Assembly (NCBI RefSeq): GCF_020181035.1
Contig: NZ_JAIQYY010000023.1
Coordinates: 1 to 64,000 of the forward strand
Direction of reading: 5' to 3'
Length of the DNA stretch: 64,000 nt
Source of the DNA: Streptomyces sp. CoH27
Lineage (GTDB): Bacteria; Actinomycetota; Actinomycetes; Streptomycetales; Streptomycetaceae
The translations under genes and the position numbers were made by a program. This document shows, in pieces, positions 42,501-50,834 of this stretch (positions are counted from its first letter, which is position 1; every line of letters begins with the position of its first letter). Below the pieces are notes generated by a model, which searched no databases, had not been told where the DNA came from, and saw nothing but the letters and a program-made list of their open reading frames with translations.

Positions 42501-44827
42501 GCGGCTGTGTCGCCGGTGAGCAGGGGGTGGCAGCCCTCCCAGGACGCGGTGTCGGCAGCGATCTCGACAAGGGACGTGTAGTCGAAGCGCAGCAGGCCGG
42601 TCTGCGAGAGGTTGGGCATGGTGACGCGCCAGCCGCGTTCCAGGTCGGCGTAGACGCGGTAGGCGAGCACGTCGCGCAGTGCCGAGTGGGCGAGATCGCG
42701 CTGGTGGAACCGGGCGGTCGGCACCCTGGCGTAGGTGTCCAGCGGGAGATCGAGGGCGTCGAACACGGCCTGGGGCAGCCGGTCGTAGGTCAGGCCCTGC
42801 TCCCCCGCCGCCGCCAGCGCCCGGTACAGGGCGCCGCGCACCTGGCTGACCAGGGCAAAGTCGTTGAAGTGACCGGCCTGGAGGCTGGCGTCCTGCCGGT
42901 TGTCGACGAAGGTGAGGAGCTTGCGGGCTTTCTTCTTCAGCTCGGGCTGCTCACGCAGGGAGCGTACGACGCGGGAGCTGATGAGCGAGACGGCGGAGCT
43001 GCGGCCCTCCGCGGAGAAGGTGCCCAGCTTGGCGAGATCCTTGAGCCGCAGCTGCTCGTACGACGTGCGGCAGTGCAGGCAGAAGCGGAACGGGGCGGCG
43101 ATCCACCAGGCGCGCAGCCCCGTGCCGGGTTCGGCGGCATGGCCGTCGGGGCCGATCCACACCTCCTGCGGGAGGTCTCCGGATCGCGCCTTGAGGACGG
43201 TGGACCGGCCGTCGTCGTCCGTCTCGACCCAGCTGGCCGGGAGGCGCCGGAACACGGCCTCCTGGTCGTCCGCATCCGGCCAGGGGCGGTCTTCGCTGAC
43301 GTAGAGGAAGCCGTCGCCGTCGGCGGCCGGAGCGTCCGGGTCCTCCCGTGCCTCGAATACCGTGCCCTCGTGCTCGGCGGGGCGGGTGACCACCAGGTAC
43401 TCCTTGCCGCAGTCACGGCAGAAGTGCAGGGGGACGAGCGGCTTGTCACGGTGGTCGGGGACGCGGATCTGGTACTGGCTGGTGAGGTGGCGGCGGCCGG
43501 GAGGTTCGAAGCTGGTGTAGACGGTGTCGCCCTTGGACAGGAACTGGTGGAGCCGAAAGGCGAACAGGGGCTTGTCCAGCTCCCGGTGCCTGACCTTGGC
43601 GCCGACGTGCAGCACGGTCTCGATGGCCCGGTGGCAGACCTCGGCGGGCGCCCCGCTGGCGTCGGCGAGCAGGGCGGCGGCCTGCGGGATGGTGAGTGGC
43701 GGACGGCGGACGAGCCGACCGCTGGGCTCCTCGACGGCCAGCCCCACGGTGTCCTCCACCCAGACGGCGAGGGCGTCACGGCTCAGGTCGTCGTACTCGG
43801 CCGGGAGCTCGTGAGGCGTGGCGGCAGCGCGCCGCACCGCATCGGCGAGCGGTTCACGGGGATGGACTCCAGGCACGGCGTCGGCACCGGGGTCGGTCGA
43901 GCGCTCCAGGGTTTCGCCGATGACACGGTCCGGACGGATCTCCGTACCGAACAGGCGTGAGGCCACGCCGGCGATCTCCTTCCGGGCCTCGGCGAACGTG
44001 ACGCCTGTGGCCATCGTGGCCGAGGTGCCGACGCACTGAAGACCGGGTGCTTCGCAGGCGTCCCGCAGCCGTCGGACGAGGAGGGCTACGTCGGCACCCT
44101 GACGTCCTCGGTACGTGTGCAGCTCGTCGAGGGTGAGGAAGCGCAGGCCGCGGGCGGCGCCGATCAGTTCCCGCCGCTCGTCGGGGCGGGTGAGGAGATA
44201 CTCCAGCATCACGTAGTTGGTGAGCAGGATGTCCGGCTTCTTCCGCAGCACCTGGAGTTTCTGCTCGGAGTCCTCCTGGCCCGTGTACCGGGCGAAGGTC
44301 ACCTTGTTGCGGCGGTCCTCCGGGATGCCCCAGGTGAGGTACTTCTCCAGCTCGTGGAGCTGGCTGTTGGCCAGTGCGTTCATGGGGTAGACGACGATCG
44401 CCGAGATGCCGTCGGGATTCGGGTGCCGCAGCACCCGGTCGACGATCGGCACGATGTAGGTCAGGCTCTTGCCAGAGCCGGTGCCCGTGGTGAGCACGTA
44501 CGAGTCCCCGCGGTCGGCGGCGACGATGGCCTCACGCTGATGCTCGTGCAGGGAGAGGGTGCGGCTGCCCGGGTCGTCCGGATGCTTCTTGTGCCGGAAG
44601 TACTCCCGGCACATCGGATGCAGCAGACCGTCGTCGCACATCGCAGCCACGGTCCCGCCACTGCGGAAGGTGGGGTTCAGGGCCAGCTTGGGGTCGGGCC
44701 AGCGAGTCTTGCGCTCGCGCTCGTCGGCAAGATGACGTTCGATGTCCGGATCTCGCACGGCGACGAGGGAGCTGGTGAACGCCTCGTATTCGGCGATGAG
44801 GTCATGATGGACACCGAAGACGTCCAT
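39587..44827 (-). CDS. Giant DEAD-type helicase with Zn/DUF1998-like region (DrmA-DrmB-like fusion)
   Basis: This 1746-residue protein has a Q-like motif LHEHQREAI (94-102) and Walker A TTGTGSGKSLTYIVP (113-127). Motif II follows as LTLDELHTYRGRQG (DELH 234-237), then VGTSATMATG. The C-terminal lobe has LYCSPTMELGVDIDELNAVG and QRSGRAGRGGKP near 1020. Later Cys clusters occur near 1336 (CEACGYWHD, CENC) and 1596 (CELGCYDCLLSYSNQG), the type found in DUF1998/YprA proteins. The last 90 residues may be a Vsr/DUF559-like fold. It is the first gene of the three-gene operon. ATG 44827 is used; upstream sequence lacks homology. YprA (MrfA) helicases share the layout but are about 750 residues. Confidence 0.88.
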   Translation of the reverse strand: MDVFGVHHDLIAEYEAFTSSLVAVRDPDIERHLADERERKTRWPDPKLALNPTFRSGGTVAAMCDDGLLHPMCREYFRHKKHPDDPGSRTLSLHEHQREAIVAADRGDSYVLTTGTGSGKSLTYIVPIVDRVLRHPNPDGISAIVVYPMNALANSQLHELEKYLTWGIPEDRRNKVTFARYTGQEDSEQKLQVLRKKPDILLTNYVMLEYLLTRPDERRELIGAARGLRFLTLDELHTYRGRQGADVALLVRRLRDACEAPGLQCVGTSATMATGVTFAEARKEIAGVASRLFGTEIRPDRVIGETLERSTDPGADAVPGVHPREPLADAVRRAAATPHELPAEYDDLSRDALAVWVEDTVGLAVEEPSGRLVRRPPLTIPQAAALLADASGAPAEVCHRAIETVLHVGAKVRHRELDKPLFAFRLHQFLSKGDTVYTSFEPPGRRHLTSQYQIRVPDHRDKPLVPLHFCRDCGKEYLVVTRPAEHEGTVFEAREDPDAPAADGDGFLYVSEDRPWPDADDQEAVFRRLPASWVETDDDGRSTVLKARSGDLPQEVWIGPDGHAAEPGTGLRAWWIAAPFRFCLHCRTSYEQLRLKDLAKLGTFSAEGRSSAVSLISSRVVRSLREQPELKKKARKLLTFVDNRQDASLQAGHFNDFALVSQVRGALYRALAAAGEQGLTYDRLPQAVFDALDLPLDTYARVPTARFHQRDLAHSALRDVLAYRVYADLERGWRVTMPNLSQTGLLRFDYTSLVEIAADTASWEGCHPLLTGDTAAHRQQLCRDLLDELRRSLAVEVGCLTQEGFDRLGRISETHLVAPWAITAREPRVRERLAYAGPGRTGTAADAVHLSGLGAYGRYLRRIGQFSDLPGQAGKRISVADADAVIRDLMRVLRECGLLAVVQEDRDGTYGHQLRASALRWLPGDGTKPEPDPVRKVTDAEADVRVNPYFRDLYRAGSAGLTGIRAHEHTAQVDSTVRRLREDAFRDGDLEILYCSPTMELGVDIDELNAVGMRNVPPTPANYAQRSGRAGRGGKPALVTTYCSTGSPHDQYYFRRPGLMVSGSVTPPRLDLANEELIRSHVHSVWLAETGVHLGSRLTDVLDAETADPDGRWPLNLLPRVQDDLDSETARMRAISRATEVLAPLHDELSGSSWWYEGWVERTVRQALGSLDAACERWRRLYRTARTEVEQQHRRANDLSLSRRDRDIAAGRRAEAENQLKLLRNEADTESYSDFYTYRYFASEGFLPGYSFPRLPLAAYVPGERAAGMYGQRNGAYIQRPRFIAIGEFGPGALIYHEGNRYTIDRVTVPMGDRPGQVATSDIRLCEACGYWHDRVEGADRCENCDVPLHRTLPKLMQLTQVHAEPRRRISSDEEERLKRGFHLRTVYRYAPGGVYEAQVRGADGALLAEVAYGDSANVRVLNLGYRKRDAKDRSGQGFWLDPVSGRWLSEGKAARMAQEESAEEESLASFDRAQRTLQVIPYAQDTKNIAVLRLAEPVDDITAVSLRYALERGIEAHFQLEDSELESEDLPDAERRGRTLFVESAEGGAGVLRRLYDDENALKLVAQEALRIIHYDEHGKDLDRAEGAPERCELGCYDCLLSYSNQGFHRRIDRHRAAPWLVALARSSTKDESRPESSMAPAPRREPASDTPVEAFVRLLADGGHRPPDETATDAADAVYHLPGAEVAVFLEYDGARRLSEQDEYRMMDDGWLVIRAGAEPDWKDTVRAYPDVFGIGRDHRGGDR

Positions 44828-45095
44828 GGGTCGGCCGTGCCCCCTTGAGTTCTGTACCAACGCTTGTCCGTGTGCCGCGTCCCCAAGATCGGCCGACGGC
44901 CGGACGACGACCACGCAACTGAGCCACCCTACTGCCCGGCCGGACCGCACTTACCGCGGCTTTCGCATTCCTGGCTGCAGAGCCCTCCCGCTCCGGCCGC
45001 AGACCCTCGCGCTTTTTCGGGAGAGCCCTGGGAGTGAGACATGATTCACTGCCTGCGACGGTCATCACAGGCGAGCACCGAAGGGATTCCCACCC
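44828..45095. other. Divergent intergenic region between the helicase and tldD genes
   Basis: These 268 bases hold no gene I can support. They must carry the promoter of the three-gene defence operon (leftward) and the promoter of tldD-tldE (rightward). No confident -35/-10 pair or long inverted repeat was found. The right end of the accessory region is placed here. Confidence 0.6.
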
Positions 45096-46619
45096 GTGCC
45101 CCATGACATCGATCAGTCGTTCCTGGCACTGCCGCTCAGGGCCCTCGCCGACGCCGCGCTCGCACGCGCGCGTGCGCTGGGGGCCGAGCACGCGGACTTC
45201 CGGTTCGAGCGGGTGCGCAGCGCCTCCTGGCGGCTGCGGGACGCCAAGCCCGCCGGTTCGTCGGACACCACCGACCTCGGGTACGCGGTCCGGGTCGTGC
45301 ACGGCGGTACGTGGGGCTTCGCCTCCGGGGTGGACCTGACCCTGGACGCGGCGGCCAAGGTCGCCTCGCAGGCGGTGGCGATGGCCAAGCTGTCCGCGCA
45401 GGTGATCAGGGCCGCAGGGTCCGATGAGCGGGTGGAGCTGGCCGACGAAGCCGTGCACGCCGACAAGACGTGGATCTCGTCGTACGAGATCGATCCGTTC
45501 TCGGTGCCCGACGAGGAGAAGGCCGCACTGCTGGCCGACTGGAGCACGCGGCTGCTGGCCGCGCGGGGTGTCGACCATGTGGACGCCTCGCTGCTCACCG
45601 TGCACGAGAACAAGTTCTACGCCGACACCGCAGGGACCGTGACGACGCAGCAGCGGGTACGGCTGCACCCCCAGCTCACCGCCGTGTCGGTGGACGAGTC
45701 GAGCGGCGAGTTCGACTCGATGCGGACCATCGCGCCGCCGGTCGGGCGCGGCTGGGAGTACCTCACCGGCACGGGCTGGGACTGGGACGGCGAACTGGAG
45801 CGGATCCCGGAGCTGCTCGCCGAGAAGATGCGGGCGCCGAGCGTGGAGCCGGGCCTGTACGACCTGGTGGTCGATCCCTCCAACCTGTGGCTGACGATCC
45901 ATGAGTCCATCGGGCATGCGACGGAGCTGGACCGGGCGCTCGGCTACGAGGCCGCCTACGCCGGCACCTCCTTCGCCACCTTCGACCAGCTGGGCAAGCT
46001 GCGGTACGGCTCCGAGCTGATGAACGTCACCGGCGACCGCACCGCCGAGCACGGCCTCGCGACCATCGGATACGACGACGAGGGCGTCGAGGCGCAGTCC
46101 TGGGACCTGGTGAAGGGCGGCACGCTGGTCGGCTACCAGCTGGACCGCAGGATTGCGAAGCTGACCGGGTTCGACCGCTCCAACGGCTGCGCCTTCGCCG
46201 ACTCCCCCGGGCATGTGCCCGTGCAGCGCATGGCCAATGTGTCCCTGAAGCCGGATCCCGCCGGGCTGTCCACCGAGGATCTGATCGGGGGCGTCGACCG
46301 GGGCATCTACGTCGTCGGCGACCGGTCCTGGTCGATCGACATGCAGCGGTACAACTTCCAGTTCACCGGGCAGCGCTTCTTCAGGATCGAGAACGGGCGG
46401 ATCACCGGGCAGCTGAAGGACGTGGCCTACCAGGCCACGACCACGGACTTCTGGGGCTCGATGGCGGCGGTCGGGGGCCCCCAGACGTACGTCCTCGGCG
46501 GCGCCTTCAACTGCGGCAAGGCCCAGCCGGGCCAGGTGGCGTCCGTGTCGCACGGGTGCCCGTCGGCCCTGTTCAAGGGCGTCAACATCCTCAACACCAC
46601 GCAGGAGGCCGGTCGATGA
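45096..46619 (+). CDS. tldD: TldD metalloprotease subunit
   Basis: This 507-residue protein is of the TldD/PmbA superfamily. The catalytic zinc motif HESIGHATELDRALG lies near residue 268 (HExxxH), the mark of the TldD subunit. With TldE it makes a hetero-dimeric protease that degrades unfolded peptides and matures modified peptides such as microcin B17. The GTG start fits the spacing to GAAGGGA upstream. It overlaps the tldE start by 4 bp (ATGA). Confidence 0.93.
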   Translation: MPHDIDQSFLALPLRALADAALARARALGAEHADFRFERVRSASWRLRDAKPAGSSDTTDLGYAVRVVHGGTWGFASGVDLTLDAAAKVASQAVAMAKLSAQVIRAAGSDERVELADEAVHADKTWISSYEIDPFSVPDEEKAALLADWSTRLLAARGVDHVDASLLTVHENKFYADTAGTVTTQQRVRLHPQLTAVSVDESSGEFDSMRTIAPPVGRGWEYLTGTGWDWDGELERIPELLAEKMRAPSVEPGLYDLVVDPSNLWLTIHESIGHATELDRALGYEAAYAGTSFATFDQLGKLRYGSELMNVTGDRTAEHGLATIGYDDEGVEAQSWDLVKGGTLVGYQLDRRIAKLTGFDRSNGCAFADSPGHVPVQRMANVSLKPDPAGLSTEDLIGGVDRGIYVVGDRSWSIDMQRYNFQFTGQRFFRIENGRITGQLKDVAYQATTTDFWGSMAAVGGPQTYVLGGAFNCGKAQPGQVASVSHGCPSALFKGVNILNTTQEAGR

Positions 46620-48010
46620 GCGCCCGTAGCAACAAGCCGCACGAGGTCGTCGAGCAGGCGCTCGCGCTGTCCCGGGCCGACGGCTGTGTCGTCATCGCCG
46701 ACGAGCACTCGACCGCCAACCTGCGCTGGGCGGGCAACGCGCTCACCACCAACGGTGTCACGCGCGGCCGTACGCTCACCGTGATCGCGACCGTGGACGG
46801 CAAGGAGGGCACGGCCTCGGGGGTCGTGTCCCGGTCGGCCGTCACGGCGGACGAGCTGGAGCCGCTGGTGCGGGCCGCCGAGGCCGCCGCGCGCGGTGCC
46901 GGGCCCGCCGAGGACGCCCAGCCCCTGGTCACCGGGGTGCCGGAGTCCCCCGACTTCGCGGATGCGCCCGCCGAGACCTCCTCCGCGGTGTTCGCCGACT
47001 TCGCCCCGGCGCTCGGCGAGGCGTTCGCACGCGCGCGTGCGGGCGGCCGTGAGCTTTATGGCTTCGCCAACCACGAGCTGGTGTCCACGTATGTGGGTAC
47101 GTCCACGGGCCTGCGCCTGCGCCACGACCAGCCCACCGGCACGCTGGAGCTGAACGCCAAGTCGCCCGACCGGCTGCGCTCGGCGTGGGCCGGCCGCTCC
47201 ACGCGGGACTTCAAGGACGTCGACCCGGGCGCCCTGGACGCCGAGCTGGCCGTACGGCTCGGCTGGGCGGAGCGGCGGGTGGAGCTGCCCGCGGGCCGGT
47301 ACGAGACGCTGCTGCCGCCGACCGCGGTCGCGGACCTGCTGATCTACCAGCTGTGGTCGGCGTCGGGCCGGGACGCGGCCGAGGGCCGGACGGTGTTCTC
47401 CAAGCCGGGCGGCGGCACGCGCGTGGGCGACCGGCTGAGCGACCTGCCGCTGACGCTGCGCAGCGACCCGAACGAGCCCGGCCTGGAGTGCGCGCCCTTC
47501 GTCGTCGCCCACTCCTCCGGCGGCGACCAGTCGGTGTTCGACAACGGGCTGCCGGCACACACCACGCGGTGGATCGACGACGGCGTGCTCAAGAACCTCA
47601 CCACCACCCGGCACAGCGCCGCGCTGACCGGGCTGCCGGTCGCCCCGGCGCTCGGGAACCTGATCCTGGACGGCGGGGACGACCGCTCGCTTCAGGAGAT
47701 GGTCGCGGGGACCGAGCGCGGGCTGCTGCTGACCTGCCTGTGGTACATCCGCGAGGTCGACCCGGCGACGCTGCTGCTCACCGGTCTGACCCGGGACGGC
47801 GTCTACCTCGTGGAGAACGGCGAGGTGACCGGGCAGGTGAACAACTTCCGGTTCAACGAGTCGCCGGTGGACCTCCTGGGGCGGGCCACCGAGGCCGGGC
47901 GCACCGAGAAGACGTTGCCGCGCGAGTGGAGCGACTGGTTCACCCGGGCCGCGATGCCCGCGCTGCGGATCCCTGATTTCAATATGAGCTCTGTCAGTCA
48001 GGGCGTATAA
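46616..48010 (+). CDS. tldE: TldE/PmbA protease partner subunit
   Basis: This 464-residue protein has TldE/PmbA domain features: HEVVEQALALSRADGCVVIA near the start, then YGFANHELVSTYVGTSTGLR, and the C-terminal TGLTRDGVYLVENGEVTGQV, then NNFRFNESPVDLLGRA. It lacks the HExxxH motif, as expected, since the catalytic zinc lies on TldD. Its start overlaps tldD (ATGA), so expression is coupled. No precursor peptide gene was seen nearby. Confidence 0.93.
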   Translation: MSARSNKPHEVVEQALALSRADGCVVIADEHSTANLRWAGNALTTNGVTRGRTLTVIATVDGKEGTASGVVSRSAVTADELEPLVRAAEAAARGAGPAEDAQPLVTGVPESPDFADAPAETSSAVFADFAPALGEAFARARAGGRELYGFANHELVSTYVGTSTGLRLRHDQPTGTLELNAKSPDRLRSAWAGRSTRDFKDVDPGALDAELAVRLGWAERRVELPAGRYETLLPPTAVADLLIYQLWSASGRDAAEGRTVFSKPGGGTRVGDRLSDLPLTLRSDPNEPGLECAPFVVAHSSGGDQSVFDNGLPAHTTRWIDDGVLKNLTTTRHSAALTGLPVAPALGNLILDGGDDRSLQEMVAGTERGLLLTCLWYIREVDPATLLLTGLTRDGVYLVENGEVTGQVNNFRFNESPVDLLGRATEAGRTEKTLPREWSDWFTRAAMPALRIPDFNMSSVSQGV

Positions 48011-48066
48011 CCTCGTAGGCGGTAGTCGCTCGACTGCCCGAAGATCATCAAGGAGATACGAGAACC

Positions 48067-49335
48067 GTGACGGACATCGTCGACGAGCTGAAGTGGCGTG
48101 GGCTCATCGCCCTCTCCACGGACGAGGACGCATTGCGCAAGGCGTTCGCGGACGGTCCCGTCACGTTCTATTGCGGCTTCGACCCGACCGCGCCCAGTCT
48201 GCACCTCGGCAACCTGGTGCAGATCCTCACGATGCGCCGCATCCAGCAGGCGGGCAACCGTCCGCTGGGCCTGGTCGGGGGTGCCACCGGTCTGATCGGT
48301 GACCCGAAGCCCACCGCGGAGCGCACGCTCAACGCGCCCGAGATCGTCGCCCAGTGGGTGGAGCGGCTGCGCGCGCAGATCGAGCCGCTGCTGGACTTCG
48401 AGGGCCCGCACGCCGCGGTGATGGTCAACAACCTGGACTGGACCCAGGGCCTGTCGGCCATCGAGTTCCTGCGGGACATCGGCAAGCACTTCCGGGTCAA
48501 CAAGATGATCGCGAAGGAGGCCGTCTCCCGGCGGCTGAACTCCGACGCGGGCATCAGCTACACCGAGTTCAGCTACCAGATCCTGCAGGGCATGGACTTC
48601 CTTGAGCTGTACCGGCGGTACGGCTGCACCCTGCAGACCGGTGGCAGCGACCAGTGGGGCAACCTCACGTCGGGCACCGACCTGATCCACCGGGTCGAGC
48701 CGCACGCCGTGGTTCACGCGCTCGGCACCCCGCTGATCACCAAGGCGGACGGCACCAAGTTCGGCAAGACCGAGTCCGGCACGGTCTGGCTCGACCCCGA
48801 GATGACGACGCCGTACGCGTTCTACCAGTTCTGGCTGAACGCGGACGACCGGGACGTCTCCAAGTTCCTGCGTATCTTCAGCTTCAAGTCCCGCGAGGAG
48901 ATCGAGGAGCTGGAGCAGCAGACGCAGGACCGTCCGCAGGCGCGGGCGGCGCAGCGGGCGCTCGCCGAGGAGCTGACGACGCTGGTGCACGGCGCCGACC
49001 AGACGGCCGCGGTGATCGCCGCGAGCCGCGCCCTCTTCGGGCAGGGCGAGCTGGCGGACCTGGACGGGGCGACGCTGGCGGCGGCGCTCTCCGAGGTGCC
49101 GCACATTCAGGTCACCGAGCTGGCTCCGGTGGTCGACCTGTTCGCGGAGGTCGGTCTCGTCGCCAGCAAGTCCGCCGCGCGGCGGACGGTGAAGGAGGGC
49201 GGGGCCTACGTGAACAACGTGAAGGTCGCCTCCGAGGATGCCGTCCCGGCGAAGGAGGAGCTGCTGGACGGGCGGTGGCTCGTGCTGCGGCGGGGAAAGA
49301 AGAACCTGGCCGCGGTGGAGGTTGTTTCGGCTTAG
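48067..49335 (+). CDS. tyrS: Tyrosyl-tRNA synthetase
   Basis: This 422-residue class I synthetase has the HIGH-like PSLHLGNLVQI near residue 40, YTEFSYQILQGMDFLELYRR, GGSDQWGNLTSGTDLIHR and the KMSKS-like KFGKTESGTVW. A C-terminal S4 RNA-binding domain follows (about 350-420, SKSAARRTVKEGGAYVNNVK). It charges tRNA-Tyr. The GTG start has AAGGAGA 12 bases upstream. No T-box leader was visible in the 56-bp gap from tldE. Confidence 0.96.
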   Translation: MTDIVDELKWRGLIALSTDEDALRKAFADGPVTFYCGFDPTAPSLHLGNLVQILTMRRIQQAGNRPLGLVGGATGLIGDPKPTAERTLNAPEIVAQWVERLRAQIEPLLDFEGPHAAVMVNNLDWTQGLSAIEFLRDIGKHFRVNKMIAKEAVSRRLNSDAGISYTEFSYQILQGMDFLELYRRYGCTLQTGGSDQWGNLTSGTDLIHRVEPHAVVHALGTPLITKADGTKFGKTESGTVWLDPEMTTPYAFYQFWLNADDRDVSKFLRIFSFKSREEIEELEQQTQDRPQARAAQRALAEELTTLVHGADQTAAVIAASRALFGQGELADLDGATLAAALSEVPHIQVTELAPVVDLFAEVGLVASKSAARRTVKEGGAYVNNVKVASEDAVPAKEELLDGRWLVLRRGKKNLAAVEVVSA

Positions 49336-49401
49336 CGCCATCGGGGCGTGGGGTTCGCACATCGATGCGGCCCCGCGCCCCTTTGCACCTTCAGGACGTT
49401 T

Positions 49402-49689
49402 TCAGGCCGACGTCCGTTGTGCCTTCTTCTTCCCCAGCGTCGCCATGTACAAGGCGTCCACGGCCCCCACGATGATGATGGCCGCCACGAGCTGGAAGAT
49501 GTGCCGGGTCCAGTCGATGCCCCGGGTCGCGGCGACGCCTGCGGCGCGGGCAACGGCATTGCCCACGATGGCGCCGAGCATGCCGCAGATGGTGGTCAGC
49601 CACAGGGGGCTGTGCTGCCTTCCCGGGATGACGGCCTTGGCGATGATGCCGAGCACGAATCCCACGATGATCGCCCACAACCAGCCCAT
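49402..49689 (-). CDS. GlsB/YeaQ/YmgE-type small membrane protein
   Basis: This 95-residue protein has three hydrophobic segments and the family motifs MGWLWAIIVGFVLGIIAKAV, then IPGRQ, then CGMLGAIVGNAVA. The last helix HIFQLVAAIIIVGAVDALYM is followed by a basic tail. Members are small stress-associated membrane proteins of unknown mechanism. GAGGAGG lies 5 bases before the ATG. It is convergent with tyrS. Confidence 0.9.
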   Translation of the reverse strand: MGWLWAIIVGFVLGIIAKAVIPGRQHSPLWLTTICGMLGAIVGNAVARAAGVAATRGIDWTRHIFQLVAAIIIVGAVDALYMATLGKKKAQRTSA

Positions 49690-49935
49690 GGCTGCCTCCT
49701 CGTACGGCTCTACGTGAGCATTACGGCCAGTGTGGTGGGGTGGTCCGTACGGCGCATGTCGGGTTGGCCCGTGCGGGGCGGTTCCGGGGGCGTTGTCGCA
49801 GGCAGTGGGTGCCCCGGTCTCGTCGGTGGCAGGGCCGCGGCGTAACGTGGGACGTGTCCCTGCCCGGTTCCCGGCCGGGCGTGGACGACGGTGCGGGCCG
49901 GGGGAGAGTCCGATGCGGGCGGATGGTGGACTGTG

Positions 49936-50313
49936 ATGCGGAAACAGCACGGCGGAGTCCAGGTGTTCCGGATCACCGGAGCCCGGACGGGTCTCGCCGA
50001 GGACGTGCGGGGCCGGCAGCGGCGGTACGTCATCTCGATGACGATCCGCACGGTGTCGGTGATCCTCGCGGTCGCCCTGTGGAACGTCGAGCGGTACGTC
50101 GCCGTCGTGGCGCTGGTGTTCGGTGCGCTGCTCCCCTATGTCGCCGTGGTGATCGCGAACGCGGGCCGTGAGCGGCCGCCGTCCCTGCCGTCGACGTTCG
50201 TCAGCATGCCGACGCCGCCGATGATCACGCCGCCGCGGGCCGAGGACGCGGGGGCGCAGTCCGTGCCGGGGGACGCCGGGGCTGAGCAGAAGCGGAATGC
50301 GCGCCACCCATGA
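49936..50313 (+). CDS. DUF3099 membrane protein
   Basis: This 125-residue protein opens MRKQHGGVQVFRITGARTGL, then has two adjacent membrane helices (YVISMTIRTVSVILAVALW and YVAVVALVFGALLPYVAVVI). The C-terminal tail is proline-rich and hydrophilic. This matches DUF3099, an actinobacterial family of unknown function. No strong ribosome site was seen, so the exact start is uncertain. Confidence 0.82.
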   Translation: MRKQHGGVQVFRITGARTGLAEDVRGRQRRYVISMTIRTVSVILAVALWNVERYVAVVALVFGALLPYVAVVIANAGRERPPSLPSTFVSMPTPPMITPPRAEDAGAQSVPGDAGAEQKRNARHP

Positions 50314-50418
50314 AGCTCAAGAAAAGCTCAGATCAATCGTGCAGTTACGGTGCCGGTCGACGGGGTTGCCGTGACATACTGCGTACGCGCTCCGCATCCC
50401 CCGTCGGAGCGACGGACC

Positions 50419-50475
50419 GACGCCGGGCAGCTCCCCCCGTGGCTGCTCGGCGTCGCCTTGTTCGGGCCCTTTTCT
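50419..50475 (+). terminator. Terminator-like hairpin before the small 50489 gene
   Basis: GACGCCGGGCAGC (50419-50431) pairs with GCTGCTCGGCGTC (50442-50454) with one G-U pair and a 10-base loop. A T-containing tail follows (GTTCGGGCCCTTTTC). The 175-bp gap from DUF3099 has no other gene. It may end the DUF3099 message or attenuate the next gene. Confidence 0.5.
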
Positions 50476-50488
50476 GCGAGACGAACCT

Positions 50489-50707
50489 GTGACTGACGAG
50501 ACCCCTGTCTGCTCCGCCAAGGGCTGCCGTACCGCCGCCGTGTGGGTGCTGGCCTGGAACAACCCGAAGATCCACACGCCGGAGCGGCGCAAGACGTGGC
50601 TCGCGTGCGAGGAGCATCGCGAGCATCTCTCGCAGTTTCTCGGGGTGCGGGGGTTTCTGAAGGACGTGGTGAAGTTCGAGGACTGGGAAGCGCCCGAAGG
50701 GGCCTGA
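50489..50707 (+). CDS. Small conserved protein, annotation often acetone-carboxylase-like
   Basis: This 72-residue protein begins MTDETPVCSAKGCRTAAVW. It contains VLAWNNPKIHTPERRKTWLA, then CEEHREHLSQFLGVRGFLKD. The cysteine and histidine spacing (CSAKGC, CEEH) suggests a small zinc site. Databases sometimes carry an acetone carboxylase label for this family, from memory, but the protein is far too small to be that enzyme. True function unknown. GTG start without a clear ribosome site. Confidence 0.75.
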   Translation: MTDETPVCSAKGCRTAAVWVLAWNNPKIHTPERRKTWLACEEHREHLSQFLGVRGFLKDVVKFEDWEAPEGA

Positions 50708-50834
50708 GCGCTCCGCTCGAAGTGCCGCGATGTGCAGTCGGTCGTCTGCGGCACCGTCGTGGCTGGTCGCGCCCGCGCCAGTAGCCGCATATCGGGTACA
50801 GCCCCGCGCCCCTTTGGGGCTCGACCGAACCGAG
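50708..50834. repeat. Degenerate Streptomyces intergenic repeat
   Basis: The stretch contains CAGTCGGTCGTCTGCGGCAC, then CGTCGTGGCTGGTCGCGC and then CCCCGCGCCCCTTTGGGGC, words I recognise from a short repetitive element scattered in Streptomyces intergenic DNA. The GCGCCCCTTTGGGGC end can form a small hairpin. It is located between two converging genes and may serve as terminator. Confidence 0.55.

Noticed and set aside
39257..43960. Long plus-strand open frames opposite the giant helicase
   Set aside because: Same artefact; only the minus-strand frame has Walker A, DELH and QRSGRAGR motifs.
23364..44827. Prophage or integrative element
   Set aside because: No integrase, phage structural gene, excisionase or attachment-site repeat was found.
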